A stretch of DNA of 64,000 nucleotides, taken from positions 62,001 to 126,000 of the forward strand of contig NZ_JARKOZ010000044.1 in NCBI RefSeq assembly GCF_029978005.1, written 5' to 3'. Within the stretch, counting starts at the first letter, position 1, and the number at the start of each line of letters is the position of its first letter. A program made the position numbers and the translations under genes. Positions 1-9,132 of this stretch are shown piece after piece. The DNA is from Solidesulfovibrio sp. (lineage in GTDB: Bacteria; Desulfobacterota; Desulfovibrionia; Desulfovibrionales; Desulfovibrionaceae). A model generated the notes under the pieces. The model did no database searches. It was not told where the DNA came from and was given only the letters and a program-made list of their open reading frames with translations.

Positions 1-382
1 GCGCTGTTGCAGGAGGCACATGACCAACTCCGTCTGGCGGGAATCGCCCGGGACTCGCAGGACGCCATTGCCGTATCGAACCTGGATGGGTATATACTGG
101 CCTGGAATCCTTCGGCGCAGAGGCTTTTCGGCTGGGCCGAAGGCGATGCCTTGGCCATGAACATCAGGCACATGATTCCGGAGGATATCCAGGCGCAGGA
201 AATGGAGAACATGCGGCGGGTGGCGGCGGGCGACATGCAGGCGGCCTATGAGACGCGGCGCCTGACCATGGACGGGCGGACTGCCCGTATGGCTCACGGC
301 CAGCTTCCTGGTCGACGAGACCGGCCGCGTCTATGCCATGGCGGTCACGCAACGAATCGCCCGAGGGAGGCTCGGCACATGA
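1..382 (+). pseudogene. 3' end of a PAS-domain signalling protein, interrupted by a frameshift near position 280
   Basis: Frame 1 reads ...NLDGYILAWNPSAQRLFGWAEGDALAMNIRHMIPED...RRLTMDGR (PAS). The PAS C-terminal half LPVWLTASFLVDETGRVYAMAVTQRIARGRLGT* continues in frame 2 from ~281 and stops at TGA 380-382, overlapping the next gene's ATG (379). Confidence 0.7.
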
Positions 383-1596
383 CGGACAAGCTGCGACGAC
401 AAGCCGAAGCGTTGGCTCGGGCAGACGGTTCGGCGAACGAGCGAACCTTTTCCTCCGAGGAGATGCGGCGGGCGCTGCACGAACTGCGCGTGCACCAGAT
501 CGAGCTGGAGATGCAAAACGAGGAGCTGCGCCGGGCCCAGACGGAACTGGACGCCGCTCGGGCCCGGTATTTCGATCTCTATGACCTCGCTCCGGTCGGG
601 TACTGCACGGTGAGCGAGCAAGGGCTGGTCCTGGAGGCCAATCTCACCGTGGCAACGATGCTCGGCCTCGCCCGGGGAGAACTGGTCGGGAAGCTTTGGA
701 CCCGGTTTATTCACAAGGAGGATCAGGGCCTTTATTACCAGCGACGCAAAAAGCTCTTTGAGACCGCTGTGCCGGCCGCGTACGAGTTGCGCTTGCTGCA
801 CAAAGACAGGACCGAATTCTGGGCGCACTTTGCGGCCGTCATCGCCCAGGATGCCGAAGGCGCTCCCGTATGCCGCATCGTGGTGCATGACATCACGGAG
901 CGCAAGCAGGAGGAGCGGTTTCGGGAGGATGTCGAACGCATCATTCAGCACGACATTAAAGGCCCCCTTATCAATCTTTTCAATTTGGCGCAGTTGGTCA
1001 TGGAAGGGGCGCACGATGTCTCCCTGATGGAGGCGTTTCCGCAAATCATTCTTGGCATCCGGCAGGTGGTCCATCTCATCAATTCCGCCGAGCCCTTGCG
1101 GCAAATGGAGAAAGGAGAATACACACCCGCTAGCGAACCTGTCGAAATCTATCAGATTCTGGACACGGTGAAAGAATCCCTGGCGGTATTGTCCTCGCAG
1201 AACCATGTGGGCATCGCTCTCCAGGCCACGGCTTTGGATTGCTCGCCCGGGGAGCCATGGCTATGCGGGGAAGCTTTTCTGCTTGAAGACATGCTCATGA
1301 ATCTGGTGAAAAATGCCGTGGAGGCCTCGCCCAAGGAAGGGCTCGTCACAATCTCCTGTCAAACGGAGCCGGGTGCGTTGCGCATCGCCATCCACAATGC
1401 CGGCGCGGTGCCGGAAGCCGTCCGGGGCAGGTTCTTCGAGAAGTATGTCACGGCCGGCAAGTTGTTCGGCACGGGCCTGGGGACCTACAGCGCCCAGCTC
1501 ATCGCCAAGGCGCACGGCGGCCGCATCGAGTTCACCAGCTCCGAGGCCGAAGGAACCAGGGTGACCGTCGTGCTGCCCCGCCCCGGCATCCTGTAG
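379..1596 (+). CDS. PAS-domain sensor histidine kinase
   Basis: MTDKLRRQAEALAR...; PAS (LYDLAPVGYCTVSEQGLVLEANLT), H-box-like IIQHDIKGPL, N box NLVKNAVEAS, G box GTGLGTYSAQLIAKAHGG. Start at 379 preferred over the frameshift read-through ORF from 7. Confidence 0.85.
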   Translation: MTDKLRRQAEALARADGSANERTFSSEEMRRALHELRVHQIELEMQNEELRRAQTELDAARARYFDLYDLAPVGYCTVSEQGLVLEANLTVATMLGLARGELVGKLWTRFIHKEDQGLYYQRRKKLFETAVPAAYELRLLHKDRTEFWAHFAAVIAQDAEGAPVCRIVVHDITERKQEERFREDVERIIQHDIKGPLINLFNLAQLVMEGAHDVSLMEAFPQIILGIRQVVHLINSAEPLRQMEKGEYTPASEPVEIYQILDTVKESLAVLSSQNHVGIALQATALDCSPGEPWLCGEAFLLEDMLMNLVKNAVEASPKEGLVTISCQTEPGALRIAIHNAGAVPEAVRGRFFEKYVTAGKLFGTGLGTYSAQLIAKAHGGRIEFTSSEAEGTRVTVVLPRPGIL

Positions 1597-2144
1597 CGCT
1601 CCCGCGGCCTGAACGCCGGCCAGACGCGGTCGGCGGTCCCAACCGCCAATCGGCCGGACGCCTTTGCGGCCGCAATGAAGGCCCAAGATGGCCCTCGCCG
1701 CCGGAAAGGCCATGGCCGCGTCTCCCGGGCGGCCCTTGCGACTCGTCCAGGGTTCGGTCCCTTTTTCGCCAATCCCGACGGTAGGGCCGCTCCAAAGCAG
1801 GGGCATGGGAAGTCGTTGGAATAGGATGTCTCGTCTTGTGGCCGAATTGAGACGGAATACTGCGCTGCAGTGCTTGGAGCCATGCCAAGGACAGGCGATG
1901 CCGAGGAGAGGACAAATCCATGACGTGCTCTCACCAAGAAATTTTGGCGTTATTTCATGATGTTCGAGGCGGAAAATCGAAAATATCCTGTGACAATCTT
2001 CAATCAAGCCTTATCGTGTCAAGAGGCACATAAACGTCAACTGCGCTCTTGTCGCCGCGATATTTTGACTAGGCGGCACATCGTCCCGTCGCAAGTGCGT
2101 AGCGGCAGTGTTTATGGGAAATGCCGCAATAAGGAGCTGATGTT

Positions 2145-3224
2145 TTGGACAATCAAATATTTGAGTCACCCGCCCCCGAAGTGTGCGCCAGCAAGATTTT
2201 CGAGGCCAGCGGGGCCAAATTCGATGCGGACGTTGCGCCCGATATTTGGCAAAAGATCATGCGACACAAGTGGATACTGTCCGAGCGGCTCAATCGGGAT
2301 GTCGGTTTCAGGATCGCCTGCAACGACTTCCTCGAAAACATCGGAACGGACGAAGAACTCGCCACGCACAACCAGGAAAAGCTTCTGGTGCAGATGGGCG
2401 CGCACACCATCAGCCGGGACATATGGGACACCATCTCCGACACCCAGCCACCCAAGCAACTGATCCAAAAAAGGATTGTCCTGCCCCTGGTCGAAGGGGA
2501 GCTCTCCCGCAAGCACGGCGTCATCCCGCCGAAGACCATCATCTTTTTCGGCCCCCCCGGCACCGGCAAGACCCATTTCGTCAAGGCCATGGCCGGAAGG
2601 CTGGCCTGGTGGTTCATCGAAATCGCGCCCAGCATGCTCATGACCGACGGAGTGGACAAGATAGGAGCGCACCTTCGCGAAATAATGGAAAAAGTACGAG
2701 GCTTGAATGAGGTCGTCCTGTTTATCGACGAGTTCGAGGAATTCGCCGGCAGCCGGGACACGGCCAACCGGGTCGACAGGTCCATCACCAACGAGTTCCT
2801 CAAGCAGGTGCCGCTTATCAAAAGCCAGTCCAACAAGGTGTTGCTGGTGTGCGCGACCAATTACATCCGCCAACTCGACGTCGCCTTGCTGCGGCCCGGG
2901 CGCTTCGATTGCATCATTCCGGTGGGAACCCTGGATGACGACGGAAGAAGAACCATATTGGAATACTATTTGGAGAAGATGAACACCGGGATTGTCGATA
3001 TGGACCGCATCGTGCCCTTGACGACGAAATTCACTCCGGCGGACATCGAATATCTCTTCCAGATCGTCGCCCAGCGCGCTTTTGAAAAGGAATGCGAGAC
3101 CAGGGGTGACGTTCCGGTGACGACGGACATGATCGCCGAGGAAATTGCCTCGTTCAGGCCTTCCCTGACGGAAGCCATGGTCGAGGAGTTCAAGGAAGAC
3201 GTCGCCACCTATTCGCGGATCTGA
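2145..3224 (+). CDS. AAA+ family ATPase
   Basis: Walker A FFGPPGTGKT, Walker B VVLFIDEFEE, sensor-1 VCATN, LLRPGRFD arginine region. TTG start preceded by AAGGAG. Confidence 0.9.
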   Translation: MDNQIFESPAPEVCASKIFEASGAKFDADVAPDIWQKIMRHKWILSERLNRDVGFRIACNDFLENIGTDEELATHNQEKLLVQMGAHTISRDIWDTISDTQPPKQLIQKRIVLPLVEGELSRKHGVIPPKTIIFFGPPGTGKTHFVKAMAGRLAWWFIEIAPSMLMTDGVDKIGAHLREIMEKVRGLNEVVLFIDEFEEFAGSRDTANRVDRSITNEFLKQVPLIKSQSNKVLLVCATNYIRQLDVALLRPGRFDCIIPVGTLDDDGRRTILEYYLEKMNTGIVDMDRIVPLTTKFTPADIEYLFQIVAQRAFEKECETRGDVPVTTDMIAEEIASFRPSLTEAMVEEFKEDVATYSRI

Positions 3225-3405
3225 TCCGTCGGCGACATCGCGGGCGGTCTCCCCGAATCCCGAACGGGAGGGGCCGCCCGGCGGTGAAAAGACGCGCTGG
3301 CCGCCGCCGGCAACCCCCCCCAGGCCCGGGCATCCTTCGGAAATCTTCCCGTCCCCTCGGTTTCACCATGGCAAGGCGCTCCTCCAGGAGAAGCGTCCCC
3401 GTGGG

Positions 3406-4515
3406 TTATGCTTCGGGCGACGCCGCGTCGTCCGTCTCGTTTTGGGCATCGAAGAAGATCTCGAGGAAGAGAAAGGAGATGCTCAGCGCCAAAGGCCCGT
3501 ACAACAACCCGAGGGGGCCGAACATCAGCACCCCGCCGACGATGGAGACGAACACCCAGACCAGGGACATGCGCGCCGTGCCGCGCATGAAAAGCGGGCG
3601 CACGACGTTGTCGACCGAACTGACGGCCACGAGCCAGTACAGGGCAAGGAAAACCGCCATTTTGACCGAGTCCGTGGCGACAAGATAAACGAGGGCCGGA
3701 ATCATGATCAGGCTGAGGCCTACAACGGGAATGAGCGAAGCGATGACGGCCACGGCCCCCCAGAGAACGGGGCTGATCCCCGCGATCCGAAGTCCGATGC
3801 CCGTGACGACCCCGATGGCCACGCTCGTGCCCAGGCCTCCGAGGAGCACGGCCTGGGACACGGCCTTGAATCGTGCGATGATCGCGTCTTCCTGAGCCCG
3901 CCGCAGCGGCGACGCCTTGCGCAGCAGTTCCGTGAGACGCTCCCCCTCGGCCAGAAGGTAAAACAGAAACATGACCAGCACGAGCAGTTGCAGCCCGATG
4001 TTGGCGATCCCTTTGCCGGCCGAGAGGAACCAAAGGCCGATGTCCCCTCCGGAAGACAACGCCCAGACCTCGATCTTGCGCAAATCGATGGACGAGGCGT
4101 CAAGATAGCTTTTGGCCCAGTCCGGCAGGGGGCGCGCCCGGACCCAGACGACGGCTTCGACGAGCCCGCCGGTCTTGAACCAGGCAATGGCCGTATGGAT
4201 GAAGGTGACGGCCTCGCTGGTCAGCAGGGTCACCAAGCCCGCCAGGGGAAGGAGGACGAACAGGATCGTCAGAAGGGTCAACGTCGTTGCGGCGAGAAAG
4301 CGCCGCGTTCGTACGGGACGGGGCAGCCGCGCCCGCAAGGGGTGCATCAGGGTGGCCAGGACCAGGGCGAGGACCATGGCGTGCCGGAACGGCCACAGAA
4401 GCGTCGCCATGATGCTGATCGCCGCCACAAAAATGGCCAGGAGAAAAGGTCGGTAGAACCCCGGGAATTGCGCCATGCTTGTTGGCCAGCTGCGTTGATG
4501 TCTTGTACTGCCCAA
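3406..4515 (-). CDS. AI-2E family transporter (PerM-like membrane protein)
   Basis: Multi-TM protein, 369 aa (or shorter from MAQFPGFYRPF); C-terminal GPLGLLYGPLALSISFLFLEIFF typical of the family. Confidence 0.8.
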   Translation of the reverse strand: MGSTRHQRSWPTSMAQFPGFYRPFLLAIFVAAISIMATLLWPFRHAMVLALVLATLMHPLRARLPRPVRTRRFLAATTLTLLTILFVLLPLAGLVTLLTSEAVTFIHTAIAWFKTGGLVEAVVWVRARPLPDWAKSYLDASSIDLRKIEVWALSSGGDIGLWFLSAGKGIANIGLQLLVLVMFLFYLLAEGERLTELLRKASPLRRAQEDAIIARFKAVSQAVLLGGLGTSVAIGVVTGIGLRIAGISPVLWGAVAVIASLIPVVGLSLIMIPALVYLVATDSVKMAVFLALYWLVAVSSVDNVVRPLFMRGTARMSLVWVFVSIVGGVLMFGPLGLLYGPLALSISFLFLEIFFDAQNETDDAASPEA

Positions 4516-4569
4516 GACGGTGTTCCTGTTCAGGGAAAAACACCTGAACCGCGAGGATCGCCTGGGCGG

Positions 4570-4932
4570 CTACTTCCCGATACGGAAATTGAAGTGCTCC
4601 GGGCCGATCATTCCGGCGCCCGTGCCCGAGAATCCGGCGGTGACAAACTCGAAGGTGCCCAGGCGGCCATCCTCGCACGTGACCGTGCCGCTGCCTTTTT
4701 GCTGTGAGGCATGAACGAAGTCACCCTTGCACATCACGCCCTTGTTTGTCGTGAGGGTCAAATTCCCGTCACCCCAAAAATGCACAGTCGCCTTGCCTGT
4801 GAATGTCTCGGTGCTGTTAAGCACCGCGCCATGGATGGGGAGAGTCATTGAATATGCGGGGGATGCAAAAACAAGAAAAACAACTGCGAAAGCAGCGATC
4901 ACCCGGCAGCACAGCTTGAATGAGTCATACAT
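4570..4932 (-). CDS. Small secreted hypothetical protein (120 aa)
   Basis: Signal peptide-like MYDSFKLCCRVIAAFAVVFLVFASPAYS; two Cys in the mature region; no family recognised. Confidence 0.6.
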   Translation of the reverse strand: MYDSFKLCCRVIAAFAVVFLVFASPAYSMTLPIHGAVLNSTETFTGKATVHFWGDGNLTLTTNKGVMCKGDFVHASQQKGSGTVTCEDGRLGTFEFVTAGFSGTGAGMIGPEHFNFRIGK

Positions 4933-5098
4933 AACAGCCTCTTGCTAGCCATTCCCAAAGAACCGTTTTTGCGGGACATCTCCATATGATTGCCCCCATG
5001 GCCTTTGGCTACTGTTGCTATATATTGCATATGTGAGGTCCTGTCCATCCTGTCGGGACAATTGAGACAGGGCCTGGATGCCTGGAACGGCGCTGCCG

Positions 5099-7034
5099 TC
5101 AGCGCAAGTCCACCGCGACGTGATGTTCCCGGCGGTCGTCCGCCAGGGGGATCAGGCCCCGGGCCCGTCCCGCGCCCGCCCCTGGGGATTCGGCGACCAG
5201 GACGCCGTCCAGCGTCACCTGGATTTCCTGTGTGGTCTTTTCGCCAAGACGCCGCCCCGGTGTACCAGGTCCAGCCGCCCCGGCCCGTGAGGTCCACGGC
5301 GTTGTAGCAGAATTCGGAAATGCCCCAGGGTACGCCGCGTTGCCGGCCGTATCCGATCTGGCGCGACACGGCGGCCTTGCAGGTCTGGTCGAGCAGGGTG
5401 GCCATGTTGCCCACAAGGGAGCGCGCCGCGTCCCGGGGCAGTTGCGTGTCGGTGTCCAGGGTGATGACGTAGCGGATCGAAGAGAGGATGGACGCATCGC
5501 CCGCGATCTCCGAAAACGTGGATACGGCCTTCCCGCGCAGCAAGGCGTTGAACTGCTCCAGCTTGCCGCGTTTGCGCTCGTGGCCCATCCAGGTCCGTTC
5601 GGAGGGATTCCACTCCCGGGGCCTGTGGAACAGGAAGAAGATGCACGGCCGGTCGTCCCGGTAGGTGGCGTTGAGCGCCTCGATCGCCGCCCTGGCCCGG
5701 GCGAGCAGGGCGGCGTCGCCCGGCAGTTCGCGCGCGGGCGCATCGGGAAAATCCGTCAGCAGGGCGAAGAACAGATTGGGGTCGCGGTTGCCGAGATAGC
5801 GGATCTCCAGGGCCCCGGCCAAGCTGTCGACGTCTTGGGCAGAGCCGAGCAGGGTGGGGACGACCGCCATGGTGCGGTGCTCGGCGGGGATGCCGCGCGA
5901 GAAATCCAGCCGGGGCAGGGTTCGCGGCGGCAGGACGAGGGTGGCCGCCAGATTGACCAGCGGCACGGCCAGGGCCGAACCGCCAAGCAGGCCTGTGATC
6001 GCCACAAGCCAGTACCGCCAGTCCCCGGGCGCGAACCCGCCGAAAACGGCCAGCGCGACCCCGGCCGTGACGACGGACAGGAGCAGGACGGGACCGAGGT
6101 ACAGGAAAAGGCGGACCGTCCGGTTCGCCCGGCCGGCCCAGGCCGCAAGCGACAGGCGGCAATCGACCGACCGTTCCAGCAGGGGCCGTCCCTTGTCGAG
6201 CAGATAGTAGCCGACATGGGCGGCGCGGTCGTCGGCGTCCAGGCGTTGCGCCGCTGCGCGCGCCAGCGAAAGGACCTGCCGGGCTACCGCCAGCTCGCCT
6301 CGCGCGCTGCTTCGCGCCACATCCTCGACGACATGCCGGTACCGGTCGCGGGTGGCGAAATCCTGAAGGGCGTAAACACCGGCGGGATCGTCGCGCAAGG
6401 TCTGTTCGACGAGGCTCAAGGACTCGACGTAGTTTTTCCAGTCCATGGCCCCGATGAAACGCAGGCTGCCGATGCTGTTGGCGATGGAAAGCTGGTTGGT
6501 CGCGGCCGTGCGTCCGGCCGCCTCGGAAAGTTGGGTCGCGGTCACCCCTTGTTCGAGGAGTTTTTGGCCGATCCATGTCTGAATGAAGGCCATGGAGGCT
6601 CCCTGGGTATGGAGCCTGGCGTGGAATTCCTCCACGAAGGCCGCGGTCAGCGGCACATCGGCGTTGGCGAACTCGGCCAGCAGCAGGATAAGCTTCTTCG
6701 GTTCCTTTTCAGCCGTGACCTGCATGCGCTGCGCCCAGAAGATGGCCGTGTCGCGTTCCTCGCGGCGGTGCGCGATGCGCCCCCCCGGCGTGGTCGTGGC
6801 CGTGACGATGTCATAGGCCGCCCGCAAAACCCGGGCATTGTCCGCGAGCCGGGGCAGCAGCATGTCCGGCCCGGGCCGCGGCTCGAGGGCATGTTGGCCG
6901 GCCAGTTTGACGGCGTGGAGATTGAGCTGCTTGAGACTGTACAGTTCCGATCGCAGCAACTCGGTGTTCTGGTCGTTGCGCAAGGCGTGGCGCGCCAAAG
7001 TTTTCAATCCGAACTCTTTGAGGCTCATCGGCAT
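5099..7034 (-). pseudogene. Cyclic beta-1,2-glucan synthase (NdvB/GH94-type) remnant with large internal deletions
   Basis: Keeps N-terminal segments (RYLGNRDPNLFFALLTDFPDA, RRKRGKLEQFNALLRG, YVITLDTDTQLPRDAARSLVGNMA), then a short central segment (RQIGYGRQRGVPWGISEFCYNAVD), then the C-terminal LTGRGGWTWYTGAASW and, in another frame, IPLADDRREHHVAVDLR*. Roughly 640 codons remain where the family normally has well over 2,500. Confidence 0.8.
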
Positions 7035-7259
7035 TCCTTGATCGAGCCCGAGATCTTGCGCGCAGGTTTGGCTTTATTTCATCAGTCTGCTGCGATCTTA
7101 AGCCGGTTTTTCACCATGTTTGCGGGTCCGACCTCCGGTGCGCCCGCAACGAGGGCTCTCCCGAGGCCCGGCGCGCTGTCGCGACGCTGCCGTGCCGCCT
7201 TCTTTCCCGACTCGCCTCCTGCGCTTGGACCGTTGCGGCCTCGCCTCACCCCGGCCTGC

Positions 7260-8786
7260 TCATCCGGTCTGCGAGGGATCGCCCTCAGGGGCGTCGGCCC
7301 AGGCATCCATGGCCGACAGGGCCCGCTTGGCGACCAACTGGAAGTGCCGGCCGAGGATGGCCAGTTCCACGGCCACGGGCAGGGCCTTGCGCTTGGTCAG
7401 GGCCGTTTTGGCAAGCAACTTCCAATAGTCGAACCTGGCCCGGGACAGGATGCCGATGCGCCACAGACTGTTGAGGAAAGCCCGGAAGTCGCTTCGGGCC
7501 AGCCTACCCCGGGCCGTGGGCGTATAGTTCTTAAGGAAGGTATTGATGCGGGCATAATAGTATTCCGGGGAGTAGAGCGTGGCCAGGAGGCGTTTGTAGC
7601 CGTTGATCAGAGCCTCGCGGTTCATGGCCGGGATGAAGTTCAGGCTGGCGTCCGTGTTTTCGCCCGTGGCGTCGCCGAGAAGCCGGTTCTCGGCCTTCAG
7701 ACGCCGCCAGAGCCGTGTCTGGGGCATGGCGGTGAGGATGCCGACCATGGCCGTGACCACGCCGATCTTCTGGATGAAGCGGATTTGCTGTTCGAAGATG
7801 CCCTCCGTGTCGCTGTCGAACCCGACGATGAATCCGCCCATGACCTGCAGGCCGTTTTGATGCAGGGTCTTGATCGCTTCCGGAAAATCCATGGACACGT
7901 TCTGTTTCTTGCCGCATTCCTCGAGGCTGTCCGTGGAAGGCGTTTCGATGCCGATGAAGACCTTGTGGAAATTGGCGTTGCTCATCATGCGCACCAGTTC
8001 GCCGTCCCGGGCCAGGTTGATGCTCGCCTCGGTCATGAACTTGAAGGGATAGCCGTGCCTGGTCTGCCAGTCGATGAGCCGGGGCAGGAACTGCTTCACC
8101 GAGGCGACGTTTCCGATGAAGTTGTCGTCCACGATAAAGACCGGGCCGCGCCAGCCGGCGTCGTGCAGGCTTTCCAGTTCGCGCAGCATCTGCTCGACGG
8201 GCTTCACCCTGGGACGACGGCCGTTCATGACCACGATGTCGCAGAATTCGCAATCGAACGGGCAGCCGCGCGAGTATTGCACGGACATGGTGACGTAGTC
8301 CCGAAAGTCGATCAGATCCCATTGCGGCAGGGGCGTGCGCGAGATGTCCGGCCTTTCGGAGGAGGCATATACGGGCTTTGGCGTTCCCCGGGCGAGATCG
8401 TCCAAAAAGGGCGGCAACGTGATTTCGGCTTCGTTGAGCACGAAATGGTCCACTCCCCGGAAACGCTCGGGCTGGGCGGTAAAGGCCGGGCCGCCGGCCA
8501 CGATGCGTTTGCCCATGTTCCGGGCTCGGGCGATGACGTCCCTGGCTCCGGCCTCCTGCACGAGCATGGCGCTGATGAAAACCATGTCCGCCCAGGCCAG
8601 GTCCTCGTCCCGAAGGGGAGCGACGTTGACGTCGACGAGTCGCTTCTCCCACTGCGTCGGCAGCATGGCGGCAACCGTCAGCAGCCCCAGCGGCGGGAAG
8701 GCCGCTTTGCGGGAAATAAACGGCAAAATATGTTTGAAGCTCCAGAAAGTGTCTGGATAAACTGGATAAATGAGAAGAACCTTCAT
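7260..8786 (-). CDS. B12-binding-domain radical SAM protein (DUF4070/HpnP-like)
   Basis: MKVLLIYPVYPDTFWSFKHILPFISRKAAFPPLGLLTVAAMLP; radical SAM motif YSRGCPFDCEFCDI; annotated ORF starts at 8873 but Met at 8786 fits the family N-terminus. Confidence 0.85.
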   Translation of the reverse strand: MKVLLIYPVYPDTFWSFKHILPFISRKAAFPPLGLLTVAAMLPTQWEKRLVDVNVAPLRDEDLAWADMVFISAMLVQEAGARDVIARARNMGKRIVAGGPAFTAQPERFRGVDHFVLNEAEITLPPFLDDLARGTPKPVYASSERPDISRTPLPQWDLIDFRDYVTMSVQYSRGCPFDCEFCDIVVMNGRRPRVKPVEQMLRELESLHDAGWRGPVFIVDDNFIGNVASVKQFLPRLIDWQTRHGYPFKFMTEASINLARDGELVRMMSNANFHKVFIGIETPSTDSLEECGKKQNVSMDFPEAIKTLHQNGLQVMGGFIVGFDSDTEGIFEQQIRFIQKIGVVTAMVGILTAMPQTRLWRRLKAENRLLGDATGENTDASLNFIPAMNREALINGYKRLLATLYSPEYYYARINTFLKNYTPTARGRLARSDFRAFLNSLWRIGILSRARFDYWKLLAKTALTKRKALPVAVELAILGRHFQLVAKRALSAMDAWADAPEGDPSQTG

Positions 8787-9132
8787 GATGCAAGCCCTCC
8801 GCTTCCTGCGGCATGGTGTCTTGGGTTTGGGATTGTTTTCAGCATAGCTCCGAAAAGAGCAAATGACTCTCATTTTTTCGACGGTCTTTTACAATTCTTT
8901 CCGTCTCGTTTTGGACTTCATAAAATCATTTCCGGCTGGAGTGAATACGGTTTCTCGGGCACGCGAGCCCGCACGCCTTGGCGACGGCCGCGCTGTAAAC
9001 CTGGACCGCCCTGCGGACAGGATTGTTGCGGGATGGCATTGCCAGCCGCGCATCCCTTCGCCGCTGCGTATTTGCGTTACGAGGGGGCGAATTTCTTGTA
9101 ATAGCTAGGAATCTGTTCTATCGTTAGGGAGT

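Noticed and set aside
1597-2144. Small ORFs between the first kinase and the AAA ATPase
   Set aside because: No RBS or family similarity; treated as intergenic.
4936-4951. Sigma-54-like TGGCTAGCAAGAGGCT on the minus strand before the small secreted gene
   Set aside because: Several mismatches, and only ~5 nt from the ATG, so the start site would fall inside the ORF.
5232-9101. 1289-aa plus-strand ORF
   Set aside because: Antisense of the glucan synthase relic and radical SAM gene; typical high-GC shadow ORF.
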